Assembly: GCF_001514495.1 (NCBI RefSeq)
Contig: NZ_BCNM01000010.1
Location: forward strand, 186,001 to 250,000
Origin: Paenibacillus pabuli NBRC 13638
Lineage (GTDB): Bacteria > Bacillota > Bacilli > Paenibacillales > Paenibacillaceae
DNA length: 64,000 nucleotides
Reading direction: 5' to 3'
Made by a program: the position numbers and the translations under genes
Shown here: positions 33,865 through 42,169 of the stretch, in pieces
How the letters are laid out: each line of letters begins with the position of its first letter
How positions within the stretch are numbered: position 1 is the first letter of the stretch
The notes under the pieces: model-generated
Told to the model about the DNA's origin: nothing
Database searches by the model: none
What the model saw: the letters and a program-made list of their open reading frames with translations, nothing else

Positions 33865-34938
33865 TCATGAGAAAATGCTTAGGGCAGTCATCATTTCCCG
33901 AAATGATACGGCATATCGGTCAGGTGAGAAGGAAAGGGCCATATGTTGTCTGCCCTGAATGCGGATATATTCCCTTAGTTCGGTGTTGCGCATAAGGTCA
34001 ACGGCTTCAGATACAGCAGCGTTCACGTTGCCAACCGGATAGAATTTTCCCGTTCTGTTATGTGTGATAAAGGAACGGACGCCATCTGAATCCGTGCTGA
34101 GCACCGGGCAGCCGCAACTGATGGCTTCTGCAACGGCGTATCCAAATCCCTCAAGCAGGGAAGTGGACAGCATAATTCCCCCGGAAGCTGCAATCATGGA
34201 ATAGAATGTGGGCATCTCGGAATGAGGTACGTTGATAAAAATACCAATCCGATCTTCGAGCCCGTACTCCGCGAGCATGTGTCGGAACATGACCTCATCT
34301 TCGGGGTTAGCCAAAGTGGGATCGTGGAATAACCATAGTCTGGCTTTTGGAATTTTTTTAATGATTTTTCTGGATATCTTCAAATATTCCCGCCAATTTT
34401 TGTTGTGTTCCAGCCTTCCCACCCATGCAAGTACCGGATAGGGCGGGGTATCCACCGAAATTGGGGCAAATGTATTGGTATCCAGCATATTGGGAATGAC
34501 AAACCGATGAAGCCAAGGGCACAGATGGATGAACAGCTCCAGTAAATGATCCGTTGGAGGAATGACCGCAGCATTACAGTGGGCTTGCAGATAAGGCATT
34601 CCCATTTGGATCGTTTCCAAAGCTTGTTCACGTGTCCCGAGACCCTGTGCTTCATAGATAATTCGACCGTTAAACCCGAGGGCTCTTAATCTGCCCGGCA
34701 TGGCAATATCCGAGGTGACAATAATGGCATCATATTGATGGTGATGAATCAGATTCTGAATCTCTTCATCACTGGAAGCGGTGAAGACCGGCATGTTGCT
34801 ATGGTTCTGCATTCCCGAGCCAGGGTACAGATACAACACATGCGCTTCGATGCCGTGGCGTTGGAGTACAGCGGTACGCAATCGGTTTAACGTATCTACA
34901 CCGCCGCTTGGAACAAAAAATGTGAATAGTACTTTCAC
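33865..34938 (-). CDS. GT4-family glycosyltransferase
   Basis: A 357-residue GT-B glycosyltransferase. It begins VKVLFTFFVPSGGVDTLNRLR, contains LAWVGRLEHNKNWREYLKI at the start of the donor half, and ends its active site with STSLLEGFGYAVAEAISCGCPVLSTDSDG (EX7E). The longest frame begins at a GTG at 35037 without a ribosome binding site; GAGGG six bases before the GTG at 34938 fits better. It is a single gene whose stop abuts a bidirectional terminator. Acceptor and donor are unknown. Confidence 0.85.
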   Translation of the reverse strand: MKVLFTFFVPSGGVDTLNRLRTAVLQRHGIEAHVLYLYPGSGMQNHSNMPVFTASSDEEIQNLIHHHQYDAIIVTSDIAMPGRLRALGFNGRIIYEAQGLGTREQALETIQMGMPYLQAHCNAAVIPPTDHLLELFIHLCPWLHRFVIPNMLDTNTFAPISVDTPPYPVLAWVGRLEHNKNWREYLKISRKIIKKIPKARLWLFHDPTLANPEDEVMFRHMLAEYGLEDRIGIFINVPHSEMPTFYSMIAASGGIMLSTSLLEGFGYAVAEAISCGCPVLSTDSDGVRSFITHNRTGKFYPVGNVNAAVSEAVDLMRNTELREYIRIQGRQHMALSFSPDRYAVSFREMMTALSIFS

Positions 34939-35186
34939 ACGGTTCACCCTCTGACTTTTGTGCAGGTGCTGATGCTCCTGTACTGTATGGTACGTTGCCC
35001 CAGAGTACAGGGTGTGGGTGAATGAAGAGGTGTTCACGATTTAGACACATATTTTTAAGCTCTCTTTTAAGTGACCTTAAGCTGTATTTAGGATACAGCC
35101 CGTAAGATACAAGGAACTTCCCGTGTTGACCATCTGAAGAAAGCGATGATGGCACACGGGTATTTTAACGGGAAAGGATGAATGAT

Positions 35187-36308
35187 GTGCTCGAAGTGAA
35201 ACAGGTAAGCAAAGTATTTGATGGACGGCGCGGCGTGCATCAACTGGATTTCACCATGGAGCGCGGTGAGATTGTTGGCTTTTTGGGACCGAATGGTGCC
35301 GGAAAAACAACAACAATGCGAATGATCACCGGATATTTGCATCCAACAGCTGGCTCCATCGCAGTGGATGGCATACTCGTGCACGATCAGGGCCGGAGCG
35401 TTCGCTCCAAAATCGGTTATTTACCGGAGACACCACCGCTTTATCCGGATATGACGGTGCAATCGTACCTCAAATTCGTCGCCAAATTGAGAGATGTCCC
35501 GGCACGTGAAGTGAAATTGCGGGTCAGTGAGATGGTTAGCAGGTTGGGTCTTCAGGATCGGGAAAAACAACTGGTTCGCGGGCTGTCCAAAGGGTACAAA
35601 CAACGTCTTGGGCTGGCAGGAGCCATTATTCACAAACCGGACCTGCTCGTGCTGGATGAGCCGACTTCAGGTCTCGATCCGAATCAGATTATAGAAATAC
35701 GGGATCTGATCCGTGAGCTGGGTGAGAATCATACCGTGCTGCTCAGTACACATATTTTGCCGGAAGTAAGCGCGCTTTGTAACCGCATGTTGATTATTAA
35801 CCAGGGACAGCTTGTATTGGACGGTTCACCGCAGCATTTTGGCTCATCCATGGGTGAACAATTCAAAGTATCGATTGAAGTGAAAGCTACAGAGCAGCAA
35901 TTACATAACCTGCTGACACCTTGGGAGAAGGTTCGGAGCGAAGTCATTCAATCAGCGGATGGACAGGCGTCTGCCGATTCTGCTGATACGGTCAAAATGG
36001 TGCTTACCGGCGAATCCTCGGATGATTTTCGGGAAGAACTGTTCTATCTTTTGTCCGGTGCAGGCCTGCCAATCCTGGAGATGAAGAAAGAAAATCTCAG
36101 TTTGGAACAAATATTCCTGAAGCTCACCACAACGGAATCCGAATCCGGGCCGGAACTGGTAGCACAGGAGCCTGAAGCTGATAAAGCGCAGCTCGCCAAT
36201 CTGGCGGCAGATGCAGAGGTCGATTCGGACACTGCTTCAGATCTGAAACAGACGACTCATTCCGAGAGAGCTTCATCTGATTCCCGCACAGGGGAGGATT
36301 CCAAATGA
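35187..36308 (+). CDS. ABC transporter ATP-binding protein, Gld-type (GldA-like)
   Basis: An ATPase of about 373 residues. Walker A GPNGAGKTT, GYLPETPPLYPDMTV, the degenerate signature LSKGYKQRLGLAGA and Walker B LLVLDEPTSGLDPNQI match GldA/ABC-2 ATPases. A long acidic Ala/Asp/Ser/Glu-rich C-terminal tail follows the core. GGAAAGG fits GTG 35187; ATG 35178 abuts that site. Together with the next three genes it forms a GldA-GldF-GldG-DUF4340 operon, found widely outside gliding bacteria; the substrate is unknown. Confidence 0.85.
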   Translation: MLEVKQVSKVFDGRRGVHQLDFTMERGEIVGFLGPNGAGKTTTMRMITGYLHPTAGSIAVDGILVHDQGRSVRSKIGYLPETPPLYPDMTVQSYLKFVAKLRDVPAREVKLRVSEMVSRLGLQDREKQLVRGLSKGYKQRLGLAGAIIHKPDLLVLDEPTSGLDPNQIIEIRDLIRELGENHTVLLSTHILPEVSALCNRMLIINQGQLVLDGSPQHFGSSMGEQFKVSIEVKATEQQLHNLLTPWEKVRSEVIQSADGQASADSADTVKMVLTGESSDDFREELFYLLSGAGLPILEMKKENLSLEQIFLKLTTTESESGPELVAQEPEADKAQLANLAADAEVDSDTASDLKQTTHSERASSDSRTGEDSK

Positions 36309-37021
36309 GACGAATGATGGCAGTTTGCAATAAAGAACTTCAGGCTTATTTCCTGTCACCGACGTCGTATTTTGCTTTTGCCGTGTATGTACTTATGACA
36401 AGCCTGTTGTTCTATTCCAGCTTTGTGTATTACCAGCCAAGCATTGTGGATTACCGTCTGGTGCTGGGGGATACGTTATCCATGCTGCTTTTTGTGGTAC
36501 CGCTGCTGACCATGAGACTGGTGGCCGAGGAATTCAGGCAGGGGACGGATGAACTATTGCTGACTTCACCTGCACGGGTGACAGAGATTATTTTTGGCAA
36601 ATATCTGGCGTCGCTCGCCATTCTTGTTGTATTGATCCTGTGCAGTCTGGTTTACCCGTTAATCATGTCCTTCTTCGGTGAACTGGATCTGACCTCGGTA
36701 TGGTTGTCTGCGCTGGGTCTCTTCTTCCTGGGCGGAAGCATGATGGCGATTGGACTGTTTGCTTCTACACTATCCCAGCATCAAATGGTATCTGCGGTAG
36801 CCGGTTTTATTATATTGCTCGTATTGTGGATGCTTGATTCATTTGCAGGCAATACCGGATCGGCGTTACAGCAATGGCTGGACCCTTTTGCACTGACGAA
36901 TCGGTTTGACAGCTTTACGAAGGGTGTACTTAGTGGCCCGGATATATTGTATTATGTAACGCTCTCAGGTGTGTTTCTGCTGTTAAGCATTCAGATTGTG
37001 GAACGGAAGCGGTGGAGGTGA
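36305..37021 (+). CDS. ABC-2 permease, GldF-like
   Basis: A 238-residue membrane protein with six hydrophobic segments. The opening VCNKELQAYFLSPTSYFAF is typical of GldF/ABC-2 permeases, and RLVAEEFRQGTDELLLTSP is the conserved cytosolic loop. It is coupled to the ATPase by a four-base overlap. It forms the transport channel with the GldG-like protein downstream. Confidence 0.88.
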   Translation: MRRMMAVCNKELQAYFLSPTSYFAFAVYVLMTSLLFYSSFVYYQPSIVDYRLVLGDTLSMLLFVVPLLTMRLVAEEFRQGTDELLLTSPARVTEIIFGKYLASLAILVVLILCSLVYPLIMSFFGELDLTSVWLSALGLFFLGGSMMAIGLFASTLSQHQMVSAVAGFIILLVLWMLDSFAGNTGSALQQWLDPFALTNRFDSFTKGVLSGPDILYYVTLSGVFLLLSIQIVERKRWR

Positions 37022-37025
37022 GAAG

Positions 37026-38420
37026 ATGAAAAAATGGTTAAGTCATACCAACAGTACCGTGCTGTCTGTAGCGATTATTGGCATCTTTATTTTGCTGACC
37101 CTGTTCCTGAATTCACTTGGGGGCTTCCAGCTGGATCTGACCTCCAACAAGCAATACACCTTATCAGACCAGTCACTTACTGCGATCAAAAACGTAAAAG
37201 AAGACGTCAACATCCTGGTGTTAACCGTCGAAAATGCCAACAATACGGTCTTGAACCGCGAAGTGACGGACATGGTTCAGGAATATACAAAACGCAACAG
37301 CAAATTGACGATGAAGCAATACAACCTGACTCAGGAACCAGCGCTGGCCTCGAAATATGGGATCACAGGCAGCTCAATCGTATTGGAACAGGGGAATCAA
37401 AACAAAGTCATTGACATCGCGAGCCTGTTTACGGCTGTAGGTGATGGTAGTGATGGATCGTACCAGTTCACGGGTGAGGAGAAGCTGACACAAGCTTTAA
37501 TCAATCTGTCTTCGACGGAAACGAACAAAATGGTCTTCCTCACAGGGCATGAAGAGCTTGGTCTGGATCAGCTGACTACGCTGCGCTCATCTCTGGAGCA
37601 GAATAATGTCACAACAGAAGAACTTCAGCTAAATCAGGCAGGTCAGGTTCCAGAAGATGCCGACGTGCTTGCTATCATCGGTCCACAGCGGGATATCAGT
37701 AATACCGAACTAAAGGCTATTCGGACTTATTTGAGTAACGGAGGCAAGTTGCTGTTGTCTCTTGGATTTCATCAGGATATGAAAGTGACATGGAAAAATA
37801 TCGATGCACTCATGACGGATTATGGCGTTGTTGATGAGCATGCCGTCATGGTGGATAACCAACAGGCCAGCACAATGGGCCCGCTATGGGTCGTGCCTGA
37901 GTATGGGACACATGCCATCACGGATAAGCTATCAGAGAGCAAGCTATATCCGATGTTATCCCTGTCCGTTGCGTTGACGAGCAAAGAGCAGGACAAATAC
38001 AAGCTGTCACCTCTTATCCATTCGTCGAATGACAGTTATGGGGAGACCAATATCGCAGGACTATTACAAAATGAGACATCCAATGATCCGGATCAGGATG
38101 TACAAGGTCCTGTCGAACTTGGATATGCTGCGGATACAACCGACGGCAAACCAAAGGCTGTAATTTTGGGATCATCCATTTTCATGCAGGATTCGGAAAT
38201 TGCGAATGGAGGCAATCGGGACTTTATCCTGAATGCCGTTAATTATCTGAGTGAAAAAGAAGATGGGGTGACCATCCGACCACGCGTACAATCCGGTTAT
38301 CAAATGGCATACCTGAACGGCCAACAGGCCAGAACCATCTTCTTTGTGGCGATTGTCGCATTCCCGCTCATCTTTGTTATGATAGGTGTATTCTTATGGT
38401 GGAGGCGCAGACGCGTATGA
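37026..38420 (+). CDS. GldG-family extracytoplasmic ABC transporter subunit
   Basis: A 464-residue protein with an N-terminal membrane anchor (about residues 10-30), a large extracellular domain and a C-terminal membrane segment ending WWRRRRV. LDLTSNKQYTLSDQSLTAIKN is the family signature, and FLTGHEELGLDQ lies in the middle domain. GGAGGTGAG precedes ATG 37026; the longer frame begins inside the permease gene. It starts four bases after the permease stop and overlaps the DUF4340 gene by four bases. Confidence 0.85.
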   Translation: MKKWLSHTNSTVLSVAIIGIFILLTLFLNSLGGFQLDLTSNKQYTLSDQSLTAIKNVKEDVNILVLTVENANNTVLNREVTDMVQEYTKRNSKLTMKQYNLTQEPALASKYGITGSSIVLEQGNQNKVIDIASLFTAVGDGSDGSYQFTGEEKLTQALINLSSTETNKMVFLTGHEELGLDQLTTLRSSLEQNNVTTEELQLNQAGQVPEDADVLAIIGPQRDISNTELKAIRTYLSNGGKLLLSLGFHQDMKVTWKNIDALMTDYGVVDEHAVMVDNQQASTMGPLWVVPEYGTHAITDKLSESKLYPMLSLSVALTSKEQDKYKLSPLIHSSNDSYGETNIAGLLQNETSNDPDQDVQGPVELGYAADTTDGKPKAVILGSSIFMQDSEIANGGNRDFILNAVNYLSEKEDGVTIRPRVQSGYQMAYLNGQQARTIFFVAIVAFPLIFVMIGVFLWWRRRRV

Positions 38421-39421
38421 AAAAATGGTTCCCAACGATTCTGGTCGTATTGGTCTTGATCATCGGCTGGGTCTATGCGGCCAGTCAGAATTATTTTCGT
38501 GAAGAGGAAGCAGAGAAGGTGAAATTGCTTGGCATCCAGTCTGGAGACATCCAATCCATCACGATTCATGACACCCCTGCGGGCACATCCAGTGCGACAA
38601 AGCCTTCCACCTCGCAGCTGGAACTAAAAAATGGCATTTGGAATATGGTGGAACCGAAGGATTATCCTCTGAATGGGTATACCGTAAGCAGCTGGCTTGA
38701 TGCCTTGAGTGGTGCGGATCAGGAAATGGTTGTCGAGGAAAAACCGAAGGATCTCGATAAATATGGATTGGGTACAAATGCAGCGTTGCTGGACATTCAA
38801 TTAAATGATAATCGTGTAATCAAGCTGACCATAGGAGGTCAGCTGCCAGCGGATGATGCTCGTTATGTGCGTGTAGACTCCGGACCCGTCGTTGCTGTGC
38901 AGACGGAAGTAATTAGCAATATTGAACGGTCACGACATGATCTGCTGGATACGACACCATTTAATCTGGATGAAGCGAATGTTACCTCGCTTGAATGGGA
39001 AGGCGAAGCAGCCACCTGGATGCTCAAATCTTCTCTTGAAGAGGATGCAGCAGAGCAGAAGTGGACGCTTAATGGCGAAGTGATTGAAGCTGCAGATGCT
39101 GTTTCGCTGATTGGCAAAATTAAAAATCTGTCCACTGCGGACGATGTTCGCAAAGCTTCTGAACTGAAAGGAACTGTGCCACGTTTTACATTATCGGTTG
39201 AGCAGACGGTGAATGGAGAGTCTGTTACGGATGTGTATCGGGGGCTTACTGTTCCATCGGAACCGGATCAGATCTGGGTGATTACACCCGATGGTCAGTG
39301 GGCTTATTCCATGGATACAGCCAGTCTGAAGGAAGCGGAGCAATTTCCGAATTCGATCAAGAATTCGGATACAGCGTCGTCTACTGGGAAGAACGCGGAC
39401 AAGGGGACGTCATCCAAGTAA
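38417..39421 (+). CDS. DUF4340 domain protein, partner of the Gld-type ABC transporter
   Basis: A 334-residue protein with a single N-terminal membrane anchor (about residues 5-22) and a beta-rich extracellular part. Repeated units resemble WNMVEPKDYPLNGYTVSSWLDAL and IKLTIGGQLPADDARYVRVD, the DUF4340 pattern. The tail is Ser/Thr/Lys-rich. It starts ATGA over the GldG stop, with GGAGGCG nine bases before it. DUF4340 proteins accompany GldG-type transporters in many bacteria; their function is unknown. Confidence 0.85.
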   Translation: MKKWFPTILVVLVLIIGWVYAASQNYFREEEAEKVKLLGIQSGDIQSITIHDTPAGTSSATKPSTSQLELKNGIWNMVEPKDYPLNGYTVSSWLDALSGADQEMVVEEKPKDLDKYGLGTNAALLDIQLNDNRVIKLTIGGQLPADDARYVRVDSGPVVAVQTEVISNIERSRHDLLDTTPFNLDEANVTSLEWEGEAATWMLKSSLEEDAAEQKWTLNGEVIEAADAVSLIGKIKNLSTADDVRKASELKGTVPRFTLSVEQTVNGESVTDVYRGLTVPSEPDQIWVITPDGQWAYSMDTASLKEAEQFPNSIKNSDTASSTGKNADKGTSSK

Positions 39422-39481
39422 TTGAATTGAAACTGAGCCTTTCATCTGATGAATGTTTCAACTGGATAAGTAATGAGGTTA

Positions 39482-39518
39482 AAGCGGTGCTGCACTTGTT
39501 GCAAGCACTGCTTTTTTT
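39482..39518 (+). terminator. Intrinsic terminator of the Gld-type operon
   Basis: AAGCGGTGCT and AGCACTGCTT pair with one wobble around a short loop, followed by seven T. Confidence 0.8.
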
Positions 39519-39643
39519 ATGGAAAAAGAGAGGTGCAACATAAATACAGGTTGGTTGGTGTTCCATATCCTTTCAGCATAGCGCTACGTACAGGAGTGCA
39601 TCCTATCTTTGTGACCAAAACCAACAACATTGGAGGATGAGAC

Positions 39644-40648
39644 ATGCCAGCAGCCAAAAAGGCGACAGCAATCAGCTTATCTTTGTCTACAGCAATTTTC
39701 GTAATGGCCGGATTAACGGGTTGTGGAACGAATACAAGAGATAATAATAATCTGCACACCCAAAGTGTTCGTCACGAAGTGAAAGGCATTAACCGTTATG
39801 GTGTTGAATCCAATGGGATGGATGGTATTCGTGCGAAGAGCTACCGGATGCATAATGTCACAGACCTGAAAGAAAGTCATGAGCTGGCAAAACGCATCAG
39901 CGAAATGAAAGAAGTGAAGTCAGCAAAAGTGATGCTGTCCGATCGTAACGCTTATGTTGCTGTCCGTTTGGCAGATGGTCACACTGGCAAATTGGAAAGC
40001 AAAATGAACGGCACCCACGGAAATCGCGCCAATGGTACCATGCGTACGGAAAGCTTAAATCAGGATATGGGCGGAATGCGTGTGAATGGTGATAACGGAA
40101 CGCGGTCTCCATACAGCACCAGCGGCATCGCACCGGGATTGAACACGAATGCTGCGACAGATCGCAGCCACATGGGGAACGACCGCAGTATCTATGGTAC
40201 CATGGGTACCGGATCTTATGGCATGATGCGTGGACTGACCAACAGTGGAAATGCAAACAATGGCAATGCACGTTCCATGAGCGATGGCCATTATGGGATG
40301 AAGAGTGAGACATCACGTGTGGACAGCACGGATGACAACACACCTGAAGAGATTAAATCCAAAATCTCGGCGAAAATAAAACAATTTGCACCTAACATCG
40401 AGAACGTATACGTATCATCTAATCCGGAATTTGTGGAGCATGTGGAGGGCTATGCCACAGATATTCGTAACGGCAAACCGGTTAGCGGCATGATTGATAC
40501 ATTCCAATCGATGGTTGAACGTATTTTCCCAACCAACACAATGAATCAACGTGATGGCGTTCATCATGATGGGATCCTGAACCGCAACAATGATGGCTTG
40601 ATGAACCGCAACAATGACGGCATAATGAACCGGATGAATAATCGGTAA
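39644..40648 (+). CDS. YhcN/YlaJ-type sporulation lipoprotein with a low-complexity insert
   Basis: A 334-residue secreted lipoprotein. The lipobox LTGC places the lipidated Cys at residue 27. A first conserved block (ELAKRISEMKEVKSAKVMLSDRNAYVAVRL, about 87-116) and a second (ISAKIKQFAPNIENVYVSSNPEF, about 240-262) match the YhcN/YlaJ fold. Between them lie about 120 residues rich in Met, Asn, Gly and Ser that the family usually lacks. The C-terminus ends in three DG(I/L)(L/M)NRNN-like repeats. YhcN-like proteins sit in the spore inner membrane or cortex region. gerE follows downstream. Confidence 0.8.
   Translation: MPAAKKATAISLSLSTAIFVMAGLTGCGTNTRDNNNLHTQSVRHEVKGINRYGVESNGMDGIRAKSYRMHNVTDLKESHELAKRISEMKEVKSAKVMLSDRNAYVAVRLADGHTGKLESKMNGTHGNRANGTMRTESLNQDMGGMRVNGDNGTRSPYSTSGIAPGLNTNAATDRSHMGNDRSIYGTMGTGSYGMMRGLTNSGNANNGNARSMSDGHYGMKSETSRVDSTDDNTPEEIKSKISAKIKQFAPNIENVYVSSNPEFVEHVEGYATDIRNGKPVSGMIDTFQSMVERIFPTNTMNQRDGVHHDGILNRNNDGLMNRNNDGIMNRMNNR
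40568..40639 (+). repeat. Three tandem 24-base coding repeats in the lipoprotein C-terminus
   Basis: Units begin at 40568, 40592 and 40616. Each encodes an eight-residue unit like DGLMNRNN. The DNA copies are close enough to suggest recent slippage expansion. Confidence 0.75.
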
Positions 40649-40670
40649 TCTTAAGTTAAGTTGAACAAGT

Positions 40671-40717
40671 ATGCCTTTGCGCGATGGGTAACATCAGCTG
40701 CAAGGGCATGTTTGTTT
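40671..40717 (+). terminator. Intrinsic terminator after the YhcN-like gene
   Basis: ATGCCTTTGC and GCAAGGGCAT pair with one wobble around a 19-base loop, followed by a T-rich stretch. Confidence 0.7.
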
Positions 40718-40753
40718 TGGATAAAAGACTGCCCATTTTTTTGATAATACTGA

Positions 40754-40781
40754 ACCAACGCCCCTGACCTTACATAAGATG
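40754..40781 (+). promoter_or_regulatory. Possible SigK-type promoter of gerE
   Basis: An AC dinucleotide at 40754 and CATAAGATG at 40773-40781 are spaced as in SigK promoters (AC, about 17 bases, then CATAnnnTA). The last base pair deviates. gerE is SigK-dependent in Bacillus, which makes the match plausible, but such short motifs occur by chance. Confidence 0.3.
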
Positions 40782-40842
40782 AGTTGACTGTATCCCCTTA
40801 ACCTTGTTACACCAACACAACCCGAGCAAGGAGGGGTGAACA

Positions 40843-41067
40843 TTGAAGGGTATCGATCATAAAAGCAAATTTCTGTTGACCCACCGTGAACGCGAAGTAT
40901 TCGAATTACTGGTTCAGGACAAAACGACGCGTGACATCGCAGGGCAGTTATTCATCAGCGAGAAAACGGTGCGTAACCATATTTCGAATGTGATGCAGAA
41001 ACTCAATGTTAAGGGTCGTTCGCAGGCAGTTGTAGAGCTGATTAAGCTCGGAGAACTGAAGATCTGA
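40843..41067 (+). CDS. gerE: GerE, LuxR-type regulator of late spore-coat genes
   Basis: A 74-residue helix-turn-helix protein, the exact length of Bacillus GerE. LLTHREREVFELLVQDKTT and LFISEKTVRNHISNVMQKL and KGRSQAVVELIKLGEL match GerE nearly residue for residue. It controls coat and crust genes in the mother cell late in sporulation. The start is TTG with AAGGAGGGG before it. The upstream CgeB-type genes would be natural targets. Confidence 0.95.
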   Translation: MKGIDHKSKFLLTHREREVFELLVQDKTTRDIAGQLFISEKTVRNHISNVMQKLNVKGRSQAVVELIKLGELKI

Positions 41068-41101
41068 CGCGATACTACACAGTTGATTGAAGCAGCATGA
41101 A

Positions 41102-41147
41102 AGTCTTTTTCTATTCTTCATCATGAAGAATGGGGAAAGGCTTTTTT
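41102..41147 (+). terminator. Intrinsic terminator of gerE
   Basis: ATTCTTCA and TGAAGAAT form the inner stem around TCA; flanking AGTCTTTTTCT and GGGGAAAGGCT extend it with wobble pairs. TTTTTT follows. Confidence 0.8.
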
Positions 41148-41162
41148 GTTTTAGGTGAAAAG

Positions 41163-41205
41163 TAAAAACCAAGCGAATCCCTAAAGTGAAGGAATCGCTT
41201 GGTTT
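41163..41205 (-). terminator. Intrinsic terminator of the reverse-strand Cys-rich gene
   Basis: AACCAAGCGAATCC and GGAATCGCTTGGTT pair with one mismatch. On the reverse strand the stem is followed by T residues, just after the stop of the converging gene. Confidence 0.75.
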
Positions 41206-41217
41206 GAATAGATACTC

Positions 41218-41460
41218 TCAGAAGTCAGGATTCAGAAGTTGCTCATCGCAGTTGGCTATTTTTGTTAACTCAGATTTAGGGAAGCCAAGACGATTTGTCT
41301 TTTCGCAGCACCACCAGCAGGAACAATGTATTTTTCCTTTGGCAAAAATCCCTTCGAACTTGTAAGACCAACCGTACCGAATAGCAAGCTGTTTTTTACG
41401 TTGAATGACGCGCTTTCTGTGATGCCTGTAATAGGCTTGATTTCGTTCCTGAGATTTCAT
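41218..41460 (-). CDS. Small Cys-cluster protein, 80 residues, unknown function
   Basis: A basic protein with a conserved-looking centre: RKKQLAIRYGWSYKFEGIFAKGKIHCSCWWCCEKT. The HCSCxxCC cluster suggests binding of zinc or another metal. The N-terminus is rich in Arg, Lys, His and Tyr (NQAYYRHHRKRVIQRKK), so nucleic acid binding is possible. Similar small proteins occur in Bacillales as far as I recall, without an assigned function. It is monocistronic with its own terminator. Confidence 0.65.
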   Translation of the reverse strand: MKSQERNQAYYRHHRKRVIQRKKQLAIRYGWSYKFEGIFAKGKIHCSCWWCCEKTNRLGFPKSELTKIANCDEQLLNPDF

Positions 41461-41574
41461 TGATCATCACGCTCCCTTGGTAAGAGGCTCGGCCCGCAGA
41501 AATCCCAAGGGGATATCAATTGCTACGGGCAGAGCGTGATGGAAATATTAATCATATATGGCATGATAGCTCAC

Positions 41575-41928
41575 CTACATATTGTTATTGGCATGCTCCC
41601 GAATAAAGGATCTCCATTGTTTCTTTGAGAAAGGCTGATAGAAGAGCCGCTCCAATTCACCGTATTGTGTTTCATTTAGGTGCAGACAGAGTGCTTTTTT
41701 CGCAATTTTGGCAGCAGGTTTGGAGGAGGATTTGGTACCGCCAGTTTTACGTTTGATTGGAATATGAAATTTCAATAAATCTGCGAGGCTGCTCCAACCT
41801 TCCCAGCTTAGTCGTGCTCCGCGCTTCCAGTCGATGGCATACAGGGCATAGTATTTACGAGCTTCGATCTGTTTTATGGCAATAATCCAGGTGGAAGGAA
41901 TCATTTTTTGACGTTGTCGTTGATTCAT
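41575..41928 (-). CDS. Hypothetical protein, 117 residues
   Basis: No family was recognised. The first half reads STWIIAIKQIEARKYYALYAIDWKRG; the middle is a Lys/Ser/Ala-rich linker (KRKTGGTKSSSKPAAKIAKK); the end is helical and aromatic (QYGELERLFYQPFSKKQW). AAGGAGT before the ATG at 41928 supports this start over the longer frame from 41985. It is a single gene between the Cys-cluster gene and the nag operon. Confidence 0.6.
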   Translation of the reverse strand: MNQRQRQKMIPSTWIIAIKQIEARKYYALYAIDWKRGARLSWEGWSSLADLLKFHIPIKRKTGGTKSSSKPAAKIAKKALCLHLNETQYGELERLFYQPFSKKQWRSFIREHANNNM

Positions 41929-42104
41929 CAAGTGTACTCCTTCCTTGAAATGAACGATCCACTTCGCTTCAAAGTTTATCTCCAATATAAGCTGAATCCT
42001 GTTTTTTAATCAAGAAGATGCTTTCTCAATCTTTCATCATGCCTACGGCGAATAAGCAGTGAGAATCCACTTGATTTGCGACATAGTCTGAATTAAAATG
42101 AGGA

Positions 42105-42153
42105 TATAAAAATAATTTTCTTAATTTATTATAATTTTATAAAAATAATTTTC
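42105..42153. promoter_or_regulatory. Two 16-bp direct repeats upstream of the RpiR-nagBA operon
   Basis: TATAAAAATAATTTTC occurs exactly at 42105-42120 and 42138-42153, 33 bases apart start to start, about three helical turns. Each copy contains the near-palindrome AAAATAATTTT. RpiR/MurR regulators often bind such A/T palindromes, so this is probably the autoregulatory operator of the nag operon. Confidence 0.55.
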
Positions 42154-42169
42154 AGAAAAAGGAGTGCTT

